From NCBI GenBank assembly GCA_027355725.1, contig DAIEHI010000101.1, forward strand, positions 1 to 64,000: a DNA stretch of 64,000 bases, in the 5' to 3' direction. Positions within the stretch are counted from its first letter, which is position 1, and each line of letters begins with the position of its first letter. A model generated the notes under the pieces. The model saw only the letters and a list, made by a program, of their open reading frames with translations, made no database searches and was not told the DNA's origin. The position numbers were made by a program, and so were the translations under genes. This stretch comes from Acidimicrobiaceae bacterium (GTDB taxonomy: Bacteria > Actinomycetota > Acidimicrobiia > Acidimicrobiales > RAAP-2). Below are positions 48,549-59,608 of the stretch, piece by piece.

Positions 48549-50609
48549 CTAATAGGCGTGCAGGGAAACCAGCACGAGATCAATGAGTTTTATGAAGACG
48601 AACGGGATCATCACGCCGCCCACGCCGTAGATCAGCACATTGCGTCTCAGAATCGCGGCAGAATCAGCTGCGCGAAAACGCACCCCGCGCAGCGCCAGGG
48701 GAATGAGCGCGACGATGACGAGGGCGTTGAAAATCACCGCGGACAGTACGGCACTCTGTGGGCTGTGCAGGCGCATGATGTTAAGAGCCCCCAACTGAGG
48801 GTACGTTGACACGAACAACGCGGGAATGATCGCGAAATACTTCGCGATGTCATTGGCGATCGAAAACGTCGTCAAGGAACCTCTGGTGATCAACAGCTGC
48901 TTACCGATCTCGACGATGTCAATCAATTTGGTGGGATTCGAATCGAGGTCGACCATGTTGCCCGCTTCCTTCGCGGCGGTGGTGCCCGTGTTCATCGCAA
49001 CACCCACGTCGGCTTGCGCGAGCGCGGGCGCATCATTGGTACCATCGCCGGTCATCGCAACCAACTTGCCGCCTTCTTGTTCTTGCTTGATCAAGGCCAT
49101 CTTCGCTTCGGGTGTGGCCTCGGCGAGAAAGTCATCGACGCCAGCCTCTTGAGCAATAGCCGCAGCCGTCAGTGGATTGTCACCGGTGATCATCACGGTG
49201 CGGATTCCCATGCGGCGCATCTCTTCGAACTTGGCCTTGATGCCCTTCTTCACGACGTCCTTGAGTTCGATCACGCCGAGAATCTGCGCACCATCAGCCA
49301 CTGCCAATGGCGTCGACCCCGCCCTCGACACCCGCTCGACGATGCCATCGAGGTCCGGCGGGATCACCCCGCCCTGCTCGAGGACCCAACGCTTGACCGA
49401 TTCAGCGGCACCCTTTCGTATCTGACGCAGACCCATGTCAAGACCGGACATTCGCGTGGTCGCGGTAAAGGGAACAAAGACGTGCGACGACTCAAGTTGA
49501 CGTTCTCGGATACCGAAGGTTTCCTTCGCGAGCACGACAACCGATCGACCCTCGGGGGTTTCATCAGCGAGCGACGCAAGTTGAGCGACGTCGGCGACAC
49601 TTTGCTCACTACATCCGTCCACGGGAAAGAATCCCGCCGCCATGCGATTTCCAAGTGTGATTGTCCCGGTCTTGTCGAGAAGCAGCGTCTGCACATCCCC
49701 CGCCGCCTCTACCGCGCGACCACTCATCGCCAGTACATTGCGCTGGACGAGACGGTCCATGCCGGCTATCCCAATGGCCGACAAGAGCGCGCCAATAGTC
49801 GTCGGGATGAGGCACACGAGAAGTGCCACGAGGACGACGACCGACACTTGGGTGCCGGCGAAATGGGCAAACGGCTGCAGCGTCACGACGACGGGGATGA
49901 ACACGATGGTGAGGACCGAGAGTAAGATCGTAAGGGCAATCTCGTTCGGCGTCTTCTGGCGATCCGCGCCCTCGACGAGAGAGATCATCCGGTCGATGAA
50001 AGTATGTCCACGCTCAGCCGTGATGCGCACGACAATCCGGTCCGATAACACCCTTGTGCCACCGGTGACCGCAGACCGGTCGCCCCCTGATTCACGAATC
50101 ACTGGCGCCGACTCCCCGGTAATCGCCGACTCGTCCACCGAGGCAATTCCTTCGATGATCTCGCCATCGGAAGGAATGACATCGTTCGCCTCGCAAATCA
50201 CCAGGTCTCCCTTGGAAAGCAGTGCGGCGGCCACGAGTTCTTCTGTGCCGTCAGCGCCCACACGCCGCGCTTCGGTCTCCGAGCGCATCTTTCGAAGAGT
50301 GTCCGCTTGGGCCTTGCCGCGTCCCTCGGCCATCGCCTCGGCGAAGTTGGCGAACAAGACCGTGAGAAAGAGCCACACGGTGATTGACCACGTGAACACA
50401 CCCGGGTGCGCCACTGCTTCGACGAGGGTGATGATCGATCCGACCAATACAACGAACATGACGGGATTTCGCACCTGAATCCTTGGGTCCATCTTTCGAA
50501 GCGACTCCTTAAGCGCCTCTCTCAAGATCTCCTTGTCGAATAGGCCACGCGCCTGGGCTACTCCGTGGGGCGTGGAATCTGACACTAAATGATCAATGGT
50601 TGATGTCAT
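48549..50609 (-). CDS. kdpB: K+-transporting ATPase ATP-binding subunit B
   Basis: [15 protein letters not shown]-type ATPase motif; [30 protein letters not shown]. Confidence 0.97.
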   Translation of the reverse strand: MTSTIDHLVSDSTPHGVAQARGLFDKEILREALKESLRKMDPRIQVRNPVMFVVLVGSIITLVEAVAHPGVFTWSITVWLFLTVLFANFAEAMAEGRGKAQADTLRKMRSETEARRVGADGTEELVAAALLSKGDLVICEANDVIPSDGEIIEGIASVDESAITGESAPVIRESGGDRSAVTGGTRVLSDRIVVRITAERGHTFIDRMISLVEGADRQKTPNEIALTILLSVLTIVFIPVVVTLQPFAHFAGTQVSVVVLVALLVCLIPTTIGALLSAIGIAGMDRLVQRNVLAMSGRAVEAAGDVQTLLLDKTGTITLGNRMAAGFFPVDGCSEQSVADVAQLASLADETPEGRSVVVLAKETFGIRERQLESSHVFVPFTATTRMSGLDMGLRQIRKGAAESVKRWVLEQGGVIPPDLDGIVERVSRAGSTPLAVADGAQILGVIELKDVVKKGIKAKFEEMRRMGIRTVMITGDNPLTAAAIAQEAGVDDFLAEATPEAKMALIKQEQEGGKLVAMTGDGTNDAPALAQADVGVAMNTGTTAAKEAGNMVDLDSNPTKLIDIVEIGKQLLITRGSLTTFSIANDIAKYFAIIPALFVSTYPQLGALNIMRLHSPQSAVLSAVIFNALVIVALIPLALRGVRFRAADSAAILRRNVLIYGVGGVMIPFVFIKLIDLVLVSLHAY

Positions 50610-52297
50610 TAGAAGAACCTCACGTGACTTAATTGCTCGACGATTGGACCGAGTGAGATCGCGGGGAAGAAGGTGAGTCCGCCAATGATCAAGATGACAC
50701 CAATCGTGAGTCCCACGAACATCCCATTGTCCGTGCGAAACGTACCGAGTGATTCAGGGACGGCGCTCTTTTGTGCGAGCGCACCGCCAAGAGCGAGTAC
50801 CGGGATCATGATGGCGAAGCGACCTAACAACATGTCAATCGCTCCGACGACGTTGTAGAACGGCGTGTTACCGCTGAGCCCGCCAAATGCAGAACCGTTG
50901 TTGTTCCCTTGCGAAGTGAGGCCGTAGAGGATCTCTGAAAATCCGTGCGGACCACCATTCAAGGGTCCCGCCCGTCCTGCAGCAATCGAGACCGCGAGTG
51001 CCGTGACAATAAGCACCGTGATCGGCATGATGAGCGCCCCGAGGCCCGCGAGTTTGACCTCTCTCGCTTGAATCTTCTTGCCCAAGTACTCCGGCGTTCG
51101 CCCGATCATTAGTCCGCCGATGAAGACGGCAAGAATCGCATAGATCAACAACGTGTAGAGACCACTCCCGGTGCCGCCAGGCGACACCTCGCCGATCATC
51201 ATGCCCGACATGAGTCCGAGGCCTCCAATAGGTGTGAATGAGTCATACGAAGCGTCGGCGGAACCGGTTGACGTCGACGTGGAGGCGACCGCGAAGAGTG
51301 CTGATGAGGTGTCACCAAAGCGCACCTCCTTGCCTTCGGTGTTGCCCACAGTGGAGTGAACGCCCGCAGCCGCCACGGCCGGGTTGTTCTGGTGTTCGGC
51401 AAAACTCGTGAATCCTACCCACACGCCAAAGAGCAGCGTCATCACCGAAAGCAGTGCAATCCCGTGTCGGATGCTCCCCACCATCTTGCCGAAGGTGTAG
51501 GTCAGCGCAACTGGGATTGCGAGAAGGAGATAGATGGAAAGGAAGTTCGTCAGTCCAGTCGGATTCTCCAGTGTGGTGCCAGAGTTGGCGTTGAGGAATC
51601 CACCACCATTTGTCCCGAGCTGTTTGATTGCTTCCATGAACGCAATCGGTCCGCGAGCCATGGTCTGTGTGACGTTGTTGAGCGCGTCATGAAAGCTCAC
51701 GGTACCCGCCAACGTTTGCACTGCTCCTTGCGCGACGAAGATGATGCCGAAAAGAAACGCAGCCGGCAAGAGGATGTAGAGCAAGCACCGGGTGATGTCA
51801 ACCCAGAAATTTCCCACCGTTTGCGAGTTTCGTCGTGAGAAGCCCCTCACCACGACGATTGCGACAGCAATTCCTACCGCGGGGGTCACAAACTGCTGGA
51901 CGGTCAATGCACCCATCTGTGAGAAATACGACATAGTCGTCTCGCCGCCATAGTTCTGCCAGTTCGTATTCGTGACGAAGGAGACGCTCGTGTTGAATGC
52001 GAGCGCTGGGTTCAGTGAACCAAGGTGCTGGGGATTGAGGGGTAGCGATCCTTGCAAGCGCAAGACCACGTACGTGAAGAACATCGAGACCGCGGAGAAG
52101 ATTACAAGGGCACCCGCATAGCGCTTCCAGGTTTGTTCGTGCTCTGGGCTCGTTGCCAGGAGACGGTAGATAGGTCGCTCAAGGCGACCGAGGAAATGGA
52201 CTCGTCCTTCGAAGACGCTGGCCATATACGATCCGAGGTAGCGCCAGGTGAATCCGAGTGCGACAACGAGCGCGAGCAGTGTGAAGAAGAACGACAT
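50609..52297 (-). CDS. kdpA: K+-transporting ATPase subunit A
   Basis: [48 protein letters not shown]. Confidence 0.97.
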   Translation of the reverse strand: MSFFFTLLALVVALGFTWRYLGSYMASVFEGRVHFLGRLERPIYRLLATSPEHEQTWKRYAGALVIFSAVSMFFTYVVLRLQGSLPLNPQHLGSLNPALAFNTSVSFVTNTNWQNYGGETTMSYFSQMGALTVQQFVTPAVGIAVAIVVVRGFSRRNSQTVGNFWVDITRCLLYILLPAAFLFGIIFVAQGAVQTLAGTVSFHDALNNVTQTMARGPIAFMEAIKQLGTNGGGFLNANSGTTLENPTGLTNFLSIYLLLAIPVALTYTFGKMVGSIRHGIALLSVMTLLFGVWVGFTSFAEHQNNPAVAAAGVHSTVGNTEGKEVRFGDTSSALFAVASTSTSTGSADASYDSFTPIGGLGLMSGMMIGEVSPGGTGSGLYTLLIYAILAVFIGGLMIGRTPEYLGKKIQAREVKLAGLGALIMPITVLIVTALAVSIAAGRAGPLNGGPHGFSEILYGLTSQGNNNGSAFGGLSGNTPFYNVVGAIDMLLGRFAIMIPVLALGGALAQKSAVPESLGTFRTDNGMFVGLTIGVILIIGGLTFFPAISLGPIVEQLSHVRFF

Positions 52298-52386
52298 TAG
52301 AACTTCTCAGGCTTGAACATCGCGTAACCCAAGTAACAAATCATGATCACCGCAATGATCAGAAGGACTGTCTGGGTCAGTGTCAT
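52297..52386 (-). CDS. kdpF: K+-transporting ATPase small subunit F
   Basis: MTLTQTVLLIIAVIMICYLGYAMFKPEKF; single TM immediately upstream of kdpA. Confidence 0.85.
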   Translation of the reverse strand: MTLTQTVLLIIAVIMICYLGYAMFKPEKF

Positions 52387-52466
52387 ACGCGCTCCAATGA
52401 CCAGATGAGCCCGAGCATTGCTGCCGCGAATCCGAAGATTCCAAGTACCACATAGATATCTGCCAT
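52383..52466 (-). CDS. 27-aa single-TM microprotein upstream of kdpF
   Basis: Reverse complement reads MADIYVVLGIFGFAAAMLGLIWSLERV*; ATGA overlap with kdpF start; not in ORF track. Confidence 0.6.
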   Translation of the reverse strand: MADIYVVLGIFGFAAAMLGLIWSLERV

Positions 52467-52488
52467 GTAGCGAGTCTCGCTGGACGTT

Positions 52489-52499
52489 TCTCAATGAGA
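52489..52499. promoter_or_regulatory. Palindrome between divergent kdp operon and kinase gene
   Basis: TCTCAATGAGA (TCTCA-A-TGAGA). Confidence 0.3.
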
Positions 52500-52583
52500 T
52501 ATTCAAAGTGACCCGTCGGTCTTAATAATTCCTTCACGCCGCCAATTTGCCCACGCTCTTGAGGTTGATGAGACAATGGCAAG

Positions 52584-54056
52584 GTGCGCACACGTCTCGC
52601 CGGTTGGTTACTTGGGGTGGCGAGCATCATCGCGCTCGTGCTCGTGCTCTTACCGTTTCGAGATCACATTGCCGTTGCAACGACCACCCTTGTCTTCGTG
52701 ATTCCAGTGATCATTAGCGTGGTGCGGGGCGGTCTGGTCGCCGGTCTCATCAACACACTCATTAGCGCACTGCTCCTCGACTTCTTCTTCATCCAGCCAT
52801 ACGGCACGCTCACCGTCGGCTCGACACAGAACTGGGTCGGACTCGGCGTGTATCTCGTCGTGGTGACCTTGGTTGCTCGAGTTGTTGCCAACCTCGACGA
52901 GGTGAGCGCAAAGGCGAATCGTGATGCTGAGAGTATGCGCAGGATCTACGAACTCTCTGAGCGGTTGGTTGAGGGCCAGACGGTCGATGAGCTGCTCTCA
53001 GCAATCGTCCACGCTGTACAAAGCGTCTTTGGCTTCGATGGGGTTTCGCTGTTTGTCCTTCAAGGGAATTCACTTCAAATGGCCGCCTCAGTCGGCACCG
53101 CACTGACCGAGAGCGAATTGCGTCACTTCAGTTCACGCAACGCTGAACCCACGAGCGTCTCGACCGTGATCGGAACCGATACGGGACTTCGCACCGTTGC
53201 GCTCGCCTCTTCTGGCCGACCTATCGGTCTGCTCACTTTGAAGGGATCGCAGATCTCAGACGCCGATCACAATGTCCTCATCACGTTCACGAATGATGCG
53301 GCGCTCGCCATCGAGCGAGCGCACTTGCACGAGCAGGCACGTCGAACCGCTTTCCTTGAGGAGGTGGACCGTCTTCGTCAAGCTTTGCTCGGCGCAGTCT
53401 CACACGATCTACGTACTCCACTCGCCACAATCAAGGTCGCTTCTTCCACACTGGTCGATGCGACTCACCCGCTCACTTCGTCGGACGTTGTTGAATTGAG
53501 CGAACTTATTGAGATAGAAGCGGACCGATTGACGCGTCTCGTGTCAAACCTCCTCGATATGACTCGCATTGAAGCGGGCGTCTTGGAGGTGCATCGTGAG
53601 GAAACATTCGTCAGTGTCCTCGTGACCGAAGCGATGTCGATCATGGGTCAGAGCATGAAGCGAGATCGAATCTCCATTCGAGTGTCGGAAGGGCTGCCTG
53701 AGGTATCGATCGATCCCCTTCTCATGGTCCAAGTCGTCGTGAACCTACTCGACAATGCCCTTCGACATTCCCCCGAGCTAGGAATCATCACAATCGAGGC
53801 GAAAGTAGACGACGACCACGTTGTCCTATCTGTGTGCGACGAGGGACCTGGCGTTGCGCCTGAGGATCGAGAGACAATTTTCAACAGATTCGTCAAATTC
53901 GATACCGGTGGACGAGCCGGACTCGGCCTAACGATCGCCAAGACGTTCGTCGACGCACATGGCGAGAGCATTTGGTGCAGCGAAGCTCCCGGAGGTGGTG
54001 CGCTGTTCGCTTTCACCATGGCTGTTGTCTCCCCAGTGATGACAGCGGCAAGGTGA
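52584..54056 (+). CDS. DUF4118-GAF-HisKA-HATPase sensor kinase (KdpD C-terminal-like, lacking KdpD/USP N-terminus)
   Basis: LLLDFFFIQPYGTLTV; GAVSHDLRTPLATIKVA H-box; DNALRHSPE; DEGPGVAPEDRETIFNRFVK; GLGLTIAKTFVDAHG. Confidence 0.9.
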   Translation: MRTRLAGWLLGVASIIALVLVLLPFRDHIAVATTTLVFVIPVIISVVRGGLVAGLINTLISALLLDFFFIQPYGTLTVGSTQNWVGLGVYLVVVTLVARVVANLDEVSAKANRDAESMRRIYELSERLVEGQTVDELLSAIVHAVQSVFGFDGVSLFVLQGNSLQMAASVGTALTESELRHFSSRNAEPTSVSTVIGTDTGLRTVALASSGRPIGLLTLKGSQISDADHNVLITFTNDAALAIERAHLHEQARRTAFLEEVDRLRQALLGAVSHDLRTPLATIKVASSTLVDATHPLTSSDVVELSELIEIEADRLTRLVSNLLDMTRIEAGVLEVHREETFVSVLVTEAMSIMGQSMKRDRISIRVSEGLPEVSIDPLLMVQVVVNLLDNALRHSPELGIITIEAKVDDDHVVLSVCDEGPGVAPEDRETIFNRFVKFDTGGRAGLGLTIAKTFVDAHGESIWCSEAPGGGALFAFTMAVVSPVMTAAR

Positions 54057-54058
54057 TC

Positions 54059-54757
54059 ATGGCCAAAGTACTTGTGATCGACGATGACAAGTCACTCTTG
54101 CGGGCGATGCAACTCGGCTTGAAAGCGGGCGGTCACAGCGTGATTACCGCCGAGACGGGCGAAAATGGAATTACCCAGACCGCACTACACTCGCCCGACG
54201 TTGTGATCTTGGATCTCGGCCTGCCCGACATGGATGGCTCTATCGTCTGTGCACGAATTCGCCAATGGAGTGACGTCCCAATAATCATCCTGTCAGCGGC
54301 CGGTGCTGAGAGTCGCAAGATTGCCGCGCTCGATGGGGGCGCGAATGATTACGTCACCAAACCGTTCAGCATGGGTGAACTCGAGGCTCGCATACGAGTG
54401 GTCGTTCGCAATCGACACTCCGAGGTGCGGGGCGATCAAGAGACAACAATCACGTGTGGCCCGCTCGTTGTCGACTTGATTCACCACGAAGCGGCACTCA
54501 ACGACGAGTGGATTACTCTCACGTCAAAAGAATTCGAGGTGCTGGCTTATTTGGCACGTCACGCGGGTCGTACGTGCACCCACCAGATGATCTTGGGTGC
54601 CGTATGGGGAATAGGGTTTGGTGAAGAGGCGCACTACGTGCATGCGTATGTCCACCGGTTGCGCAACAAACTCCACGATGAGTCTGGGCAACTGATTCGA
54701 ACGATTCCCGGAGTCGGCTACTCGATTGAAAATGAGGTCGAGCCACTCGCCACCTAA
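54059..54757 (+). CDS. kdpE: OmpR-family response regulator KdpE
   Basis: VLVIDDDKSLLRAM, VVILDLGLPDMDG, NDYVTKPFSMGELEARI, C-terminal winged helix; ATG at 54059. Confidence 0.92.
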   Translation: MAKVLVIDDDKSLLRAMQLGLKAGGHSVITAETGENGITQTALHSPDVVILDLGLPDMDGSIVCARIRQWSDVPIIILSAAGAESRKIAALDGGANDYVTKPFSMGELEARIRVVVRNRHSEVRGDQETTITCGPLVVDLIHHEAALNDEWITLTSKEFEVLAYLARHAGRTCTHQMILGAVWGIGFGEEAHYVHAYVHRLRNKLHDESGQLIRTIPGVGYSIENEVEPLAT

Positions 54758-55047
54758 GGGGCACGCTTCTGTCTACTCCTTGCGTACATTCGATCCCTCA
54801 CATCGACTCTCACGAGCATCACTTCAGCGTCTACGCATCAACACCAAAGAGAAAGTGTCAGGGCAGAACACGCACCTCGGCTCTCCGTGTCGGACTCGCC
54901 ACGAGATTCGATCACCTGGCGATAAGCCAGGGCAGAACTACTCCGGACGCAGGGCCAACGCGGTAAAAAAAAGCCTGATCAACTCTAGAAAGATGTGCCC
55001 ACGGGACCTTGACGCGCCACGTGGGTATTCAATGGCTTTCAAAATCT

Positions 55048-55069
55048 ATGAATTCATGGATATTATGAA
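55048..55069. promoter_or_regulatory. Overlapping AT-rich inverted repeats upstream of arsR-type gene
   Basis: ATGAATTCAT perfect palindrome (55048-55057); TTCAT (55053-55057) also pairs with ATGAA (55065-55069). Confidence 0.5.
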
Positions 55070-55072
55070 AAT

Positions 55073-55423
55073 ATGGCCACAAACCGGATAGATCAACCCC
55101 TCTACGTAGCCAAGGCTGATTTGTTCCGGTCGCTCGGACATCCGGCACGAATCAGGATTCTGGAACTCCTCGTTGAAGCAGAGCAACCAGTCACGACCTT
55201 GCTGGCCGCAACTGGCCTCGAACCATCGTCGCTTTCTCAGCACCTCAATGTCCTAAAGCACACGGCCCTGGTTGAATCGAGTCGAAAGGGCAACGCAGTC
55301 ACGTACCGAATCACTGATCCGTCCGTTGGTCGCTTCTTAAAAGCGGCGCGGGCAGTGTTGGCTTCAACTTTGGGCCGAGCTCGTCAGACTCTCGAAGACC
55401 TCGAGAACCCCGAACTCTCGTGA
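55073..55423 (+). CDS. ArsR/SmtB-family regulator (Rv0081-like)
   Basis: KADLFRSLGHPARIRILELLVEAEQPVTTLLAATGLEPSSLSQHLNVLKHTALVESSRKGNAVTYRI. Confidence 0.92.
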   Translation: MATNRIDQPLYVAKADLFRSLGHPARIRILELLVEAEQPVTTLLAATGLEPSSLSQHLNVLKHTALVESSRKGNAVTYRITDPSVGRFLKAARAVLASTLGRARQTLEDLENPELS

Positions 55424-55480
55424 CGTCGTGCGCGAGCTAGGTCACACTGACACTCTGGCAACGGACAGGGGTGCACTCTC

Positions 55481-55987
55481 GTGAACGCAAACAGGAGAGG
55501 CCGCCGATCCATCCTTCGCACCATCTTCTCGCCGCCGGCGACTGAGACCACCAAGGACTCTTCATCACCCACGCCGCTCCCTGGTGTCGCGGTGCGCCTT
55601 CGAGGCTCACTGCAACTTCGCCACGTTGATGCAGGATCATGTAATGGTTGCGAAGTCGAGATTGCTTCTGCGTTCGCGCCCACCTACGACGTTGGTCGCT
55701 TCGGAGCCCGGTTAGTAGCGTCTCCGCGCCACGCTGACGGACTCTTGATCACCGGTGTAGTGACGCGAAACATGCTCGGACCTTTGGTTCGAGCACTCGC
55801 CGCGACCCCTCAGCCGAACGTCATAATTGCGTGCGGCGATTGTGCCGTGAACGGGGGAATCTTCGCGAATGCCTACGGCGTCGCGTCGCCACTCGACGAT
55901 CTCGTTAATCCCGATGTCCGCATTACCGGTTGCCCACCACACCCTGACGACATTGTGCACGCCCTTCGAACCATCACCGGACTGTGA
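55481..55987 (+). CDS. NuoB/HyfI-like Fe-S small subunit of hydrogenase-related complex (Rv0082-like)
   Basis: DAGSCNGCEVEIASAFAP, IACGDCAVNGGIFANAYG, RITGCPPHPDDIVHAL. Confidence 0.9.
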   Translation: MNANRRGRRSILRTIFSPPATETTKDSSSPTPLPGVAVRLRGSLQLRHVDAGSCNGCEVEIASAFAPTYDVGRFGARLVASPRHADGLLITGVVTRNMLGPLVRALAATPQPNVIIACGDCAVNGGIFANAYGVASPLDDLVNPDVRITGCPPHPDDIVHALRTITGL

Positions 55988-57986
55988 CAATGGATCTAGC
56001 GCTTCTAAGCCTGGTGCTCTGCATCGTGGGTGCTCTTCTGGCTTTGTCACTTAACGGTTCGGTGAGGGTCGTCGTGACAGGTATCGTTGGCATTGCTGCC
56101 TGCCTGGGAGCACTCGCCGCGGCACTTCGTGTGCTCATAGATGGCAACTCGGTCTCATTTCATTCGACGCTCCTACTTCCCCTATCGGGTATTGACCTCA
56201 CACTCGACCCGCTCGGGGCCCTCTTTGTTGCGGTGACATCCATAGTGGGCATCGCCTCGTGCCTTTACTACATCGGATATGCGCGAGACGAGTCAGGCTC
56301 TCGTCTCAGTCTGTCAATGTTCATGCTCTTTCTCCTTTCTCTGTTGCTCGTTCCCATGGCCTCGAGCGTCATGACGTGGATGTTCGCTTGGGAGATCATG
56401 GCGTTGAGCTCCATGCTGCTGATCACCACCGAACACCGTCATAGCCAAGCCGCTCGCCGGGCCGCACTCTGGTATGGCGTGATGACCCAGCTTGGTGCGG
56501 GGTCGATCTTGCTCGGGTTCCTGATTATGACGCTCCCCGCGCACGCACAGACCTTCACACTCCTCGAGCAACACGCGGGCGGACTGACGTCACTCGAGCG
56601 TTCAGCCGCGTTCATCTTCAGTCTCATTGGATTTGCCTCAAAAGCAGGGGCCGTGCCACTGCACGTCTGGCTCCCAAAGGCGCATCCCGAGGCGCCAAGT
56701 CCAATTTCAGCGTTGATGTCGGGTTCAATGGTCGCTCTTGGCATCTACGGGATAATCAGGGTCGGACTGACCCTCCTTGGTGGTGGATCACTCTGGTGGT
56801 GGTTAGTGGTGACGTCCCTCGGGGTCGCTTCAGCACTCTTTGGCGCACTGCACGCCACAACCAGTACCGACATCAAACGACTTCTCGCCTACTCCACCAT
56901 CGACGTCATGGGTCTCGTGCTTCTTGGCGTGGGAGCGGCCGGCGCAATGGCGGCCACTCATCATCACGAAGTTGCCCACCTGGCCATGGTTGCGTCGCTG
57001 TTGCTGATCGTCGCCCACAGCGGATTCAAGGGTTGCCTCTTCCTTGCCGCAGGTGCCATCGAACGCTCCACCGGGACTCGCAATCTCGACCAACTGGGCG
57101 GGCTGCTTTCTCGAATGCGAGTCACGGCAATAGTCTTCGTCGTCGCGACCCTCTCAGTCATGGCGGTCCCTCTCTTCAGTGGTTTCTCTTCCGAGTGGTT
57201 GCTCTTCGAGGGACTACTCGGCGGCTTCATTTCGCACAACAGTGCCACTTCAATCGCAATGCTCGTGAGTGTCACTGCGCTCGCACTCACCGGTGGACTC
57301 ACCGCGATCGCCTTCGTTAAAGCATTTGGGATTGCATTTCTCGGTCAACCTCGCAGCTCCAACGCCGAACACGCCCGAGATGCGTCACCCACCATGGGGG
57401 TGGCGATGTTCTTCTTGTGCATCCCATCAATCGTGTTGGGGCTCGCTCCCGGAAGTGTCATCCCCCTTCTCAATCGCGCAAGTGATGTCGGCCTGCGCCT
57501 GCACGTCGCCAGTCCCCTACGACCGGGTGCCGGCCTCGATCTGTTGTCGTCACGGGGTTCCATAGAGCCACTGCTGATTCTCGCAGTTGGAGTCATTGCT
57601 TCGTTGGGTCTTTGGGGGCTGCTTCGATTGGTCGCGCGTGGAGGTGTTCGTCGAGCAGCAGCATGGAGTTCTGGCCGTGATGTCTTGACACCTCGGATGC
57701 AGTACACCGCAACGTCGTTCGCCGAGCCCCTCCAACGAGTGTTCGTCGACGTCCTGCGACCTGATAACGACCTCGACGTCACTCACGAGAGCGAATCGCG
57801 CTACTACGAGCAGCATCTCGCCTTTCTCAACCGGGTCGATGACACGATTGAGAACTCCATCTACCAGCCAGTCATCAAACTGGTTCGCCGAGCGGGTACC
57901 GCAGCGCTTCGATTGCAAAATGGCAGCATACATAGATACCTCGCGCTCGGTTTCATTGCGCTCTTGGTCGTTCTGGTCGTGCTGAC

Positions 57987-57990
<4 letters not shown>
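55984..57990 (+). CDS. HyfB/MrpD-like proton-translocating membrane subunit (Rv0083-like)
   Basis: SKAGAVPLHVWLPKAHPEAPSPISALMSGSMVALGIYG; TDIKRLLAYSTIDVMG. Confidence 0.92.
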
Positions 57991-58948
<958 letters not shown>

Positions 58949-58952
<4 letters not shown>

Positions 58953-59608
58953 ATTCCTCTTCGTACATCGCGGCTCTTGAGATATCTGGCGGTGCGGTGC
59001 TGGTATTCGCACTTCTGACCCTTTGGCGCCGCGATGTGAAGGCCAACGTGCGAATGTTGCGACTACAGGGCGTGTCGCTCGCCTGTGTGGCCGGCGTGCT
59101 CGCACTGCACCAGCATGACCTTGGACTCGCAGTGACGGCCGTGCTCGTGCTGAGCGTCAAGGGTTTCGTCGCCCCCGAGTTGCTCCATCGTGTCGTTCGG
59201 CGCGATCCGCGTAGTCGCGAGACCGCGCCACTGGTCAACGTTCCTGCATCACTCGTCACCGCGGCCGCCCTCATAGTGATTTCTTACGCTGTGAGCACCA
59301 AGATCATCGCCCTCGCACCTTCTCCCCCGACTCGCTTGGTGCCCATTGGAGTTGCCACAATCCTCGTCGGCTATTTCATGCTGGTGACTCGACGTAGGGC
59401 CGTGTCGCAAATCATCGGCCTGCTTCTTGTCGACAACGGTATCGCTCTCGTGACTTTCCTCTTGACCGCCGGCGTGCCGTTGATCGTAGAACTCGGCGCG
59501 TCCCTTGACGTCCTGCTCGTCGTAGTTGTTCTACAAGTCTTACTGGCCAACATGCGCGAACGTCTCGGCACCACAGACCTCGATCAATTGAGAGAGCTGC
59601 GCGACTAG
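58949..59608 (+). CDS. HyfE-like membrane subunit (Rv0085/hycP-like)
   Basis: GLLLVDNGIALVTFLLTAGVPLIVELGASLDVLLVVVVLQVLLANMRERLGTTDLDQLREL. ATG at 58949 preferred. Confidence 0.88.

Noticed and set aside
49014-50478. Long + strand ORFs 49014-49925 and 49642-50478
   Set aside because: Antisense to kdpB, typical high-GC shadow ORFs.
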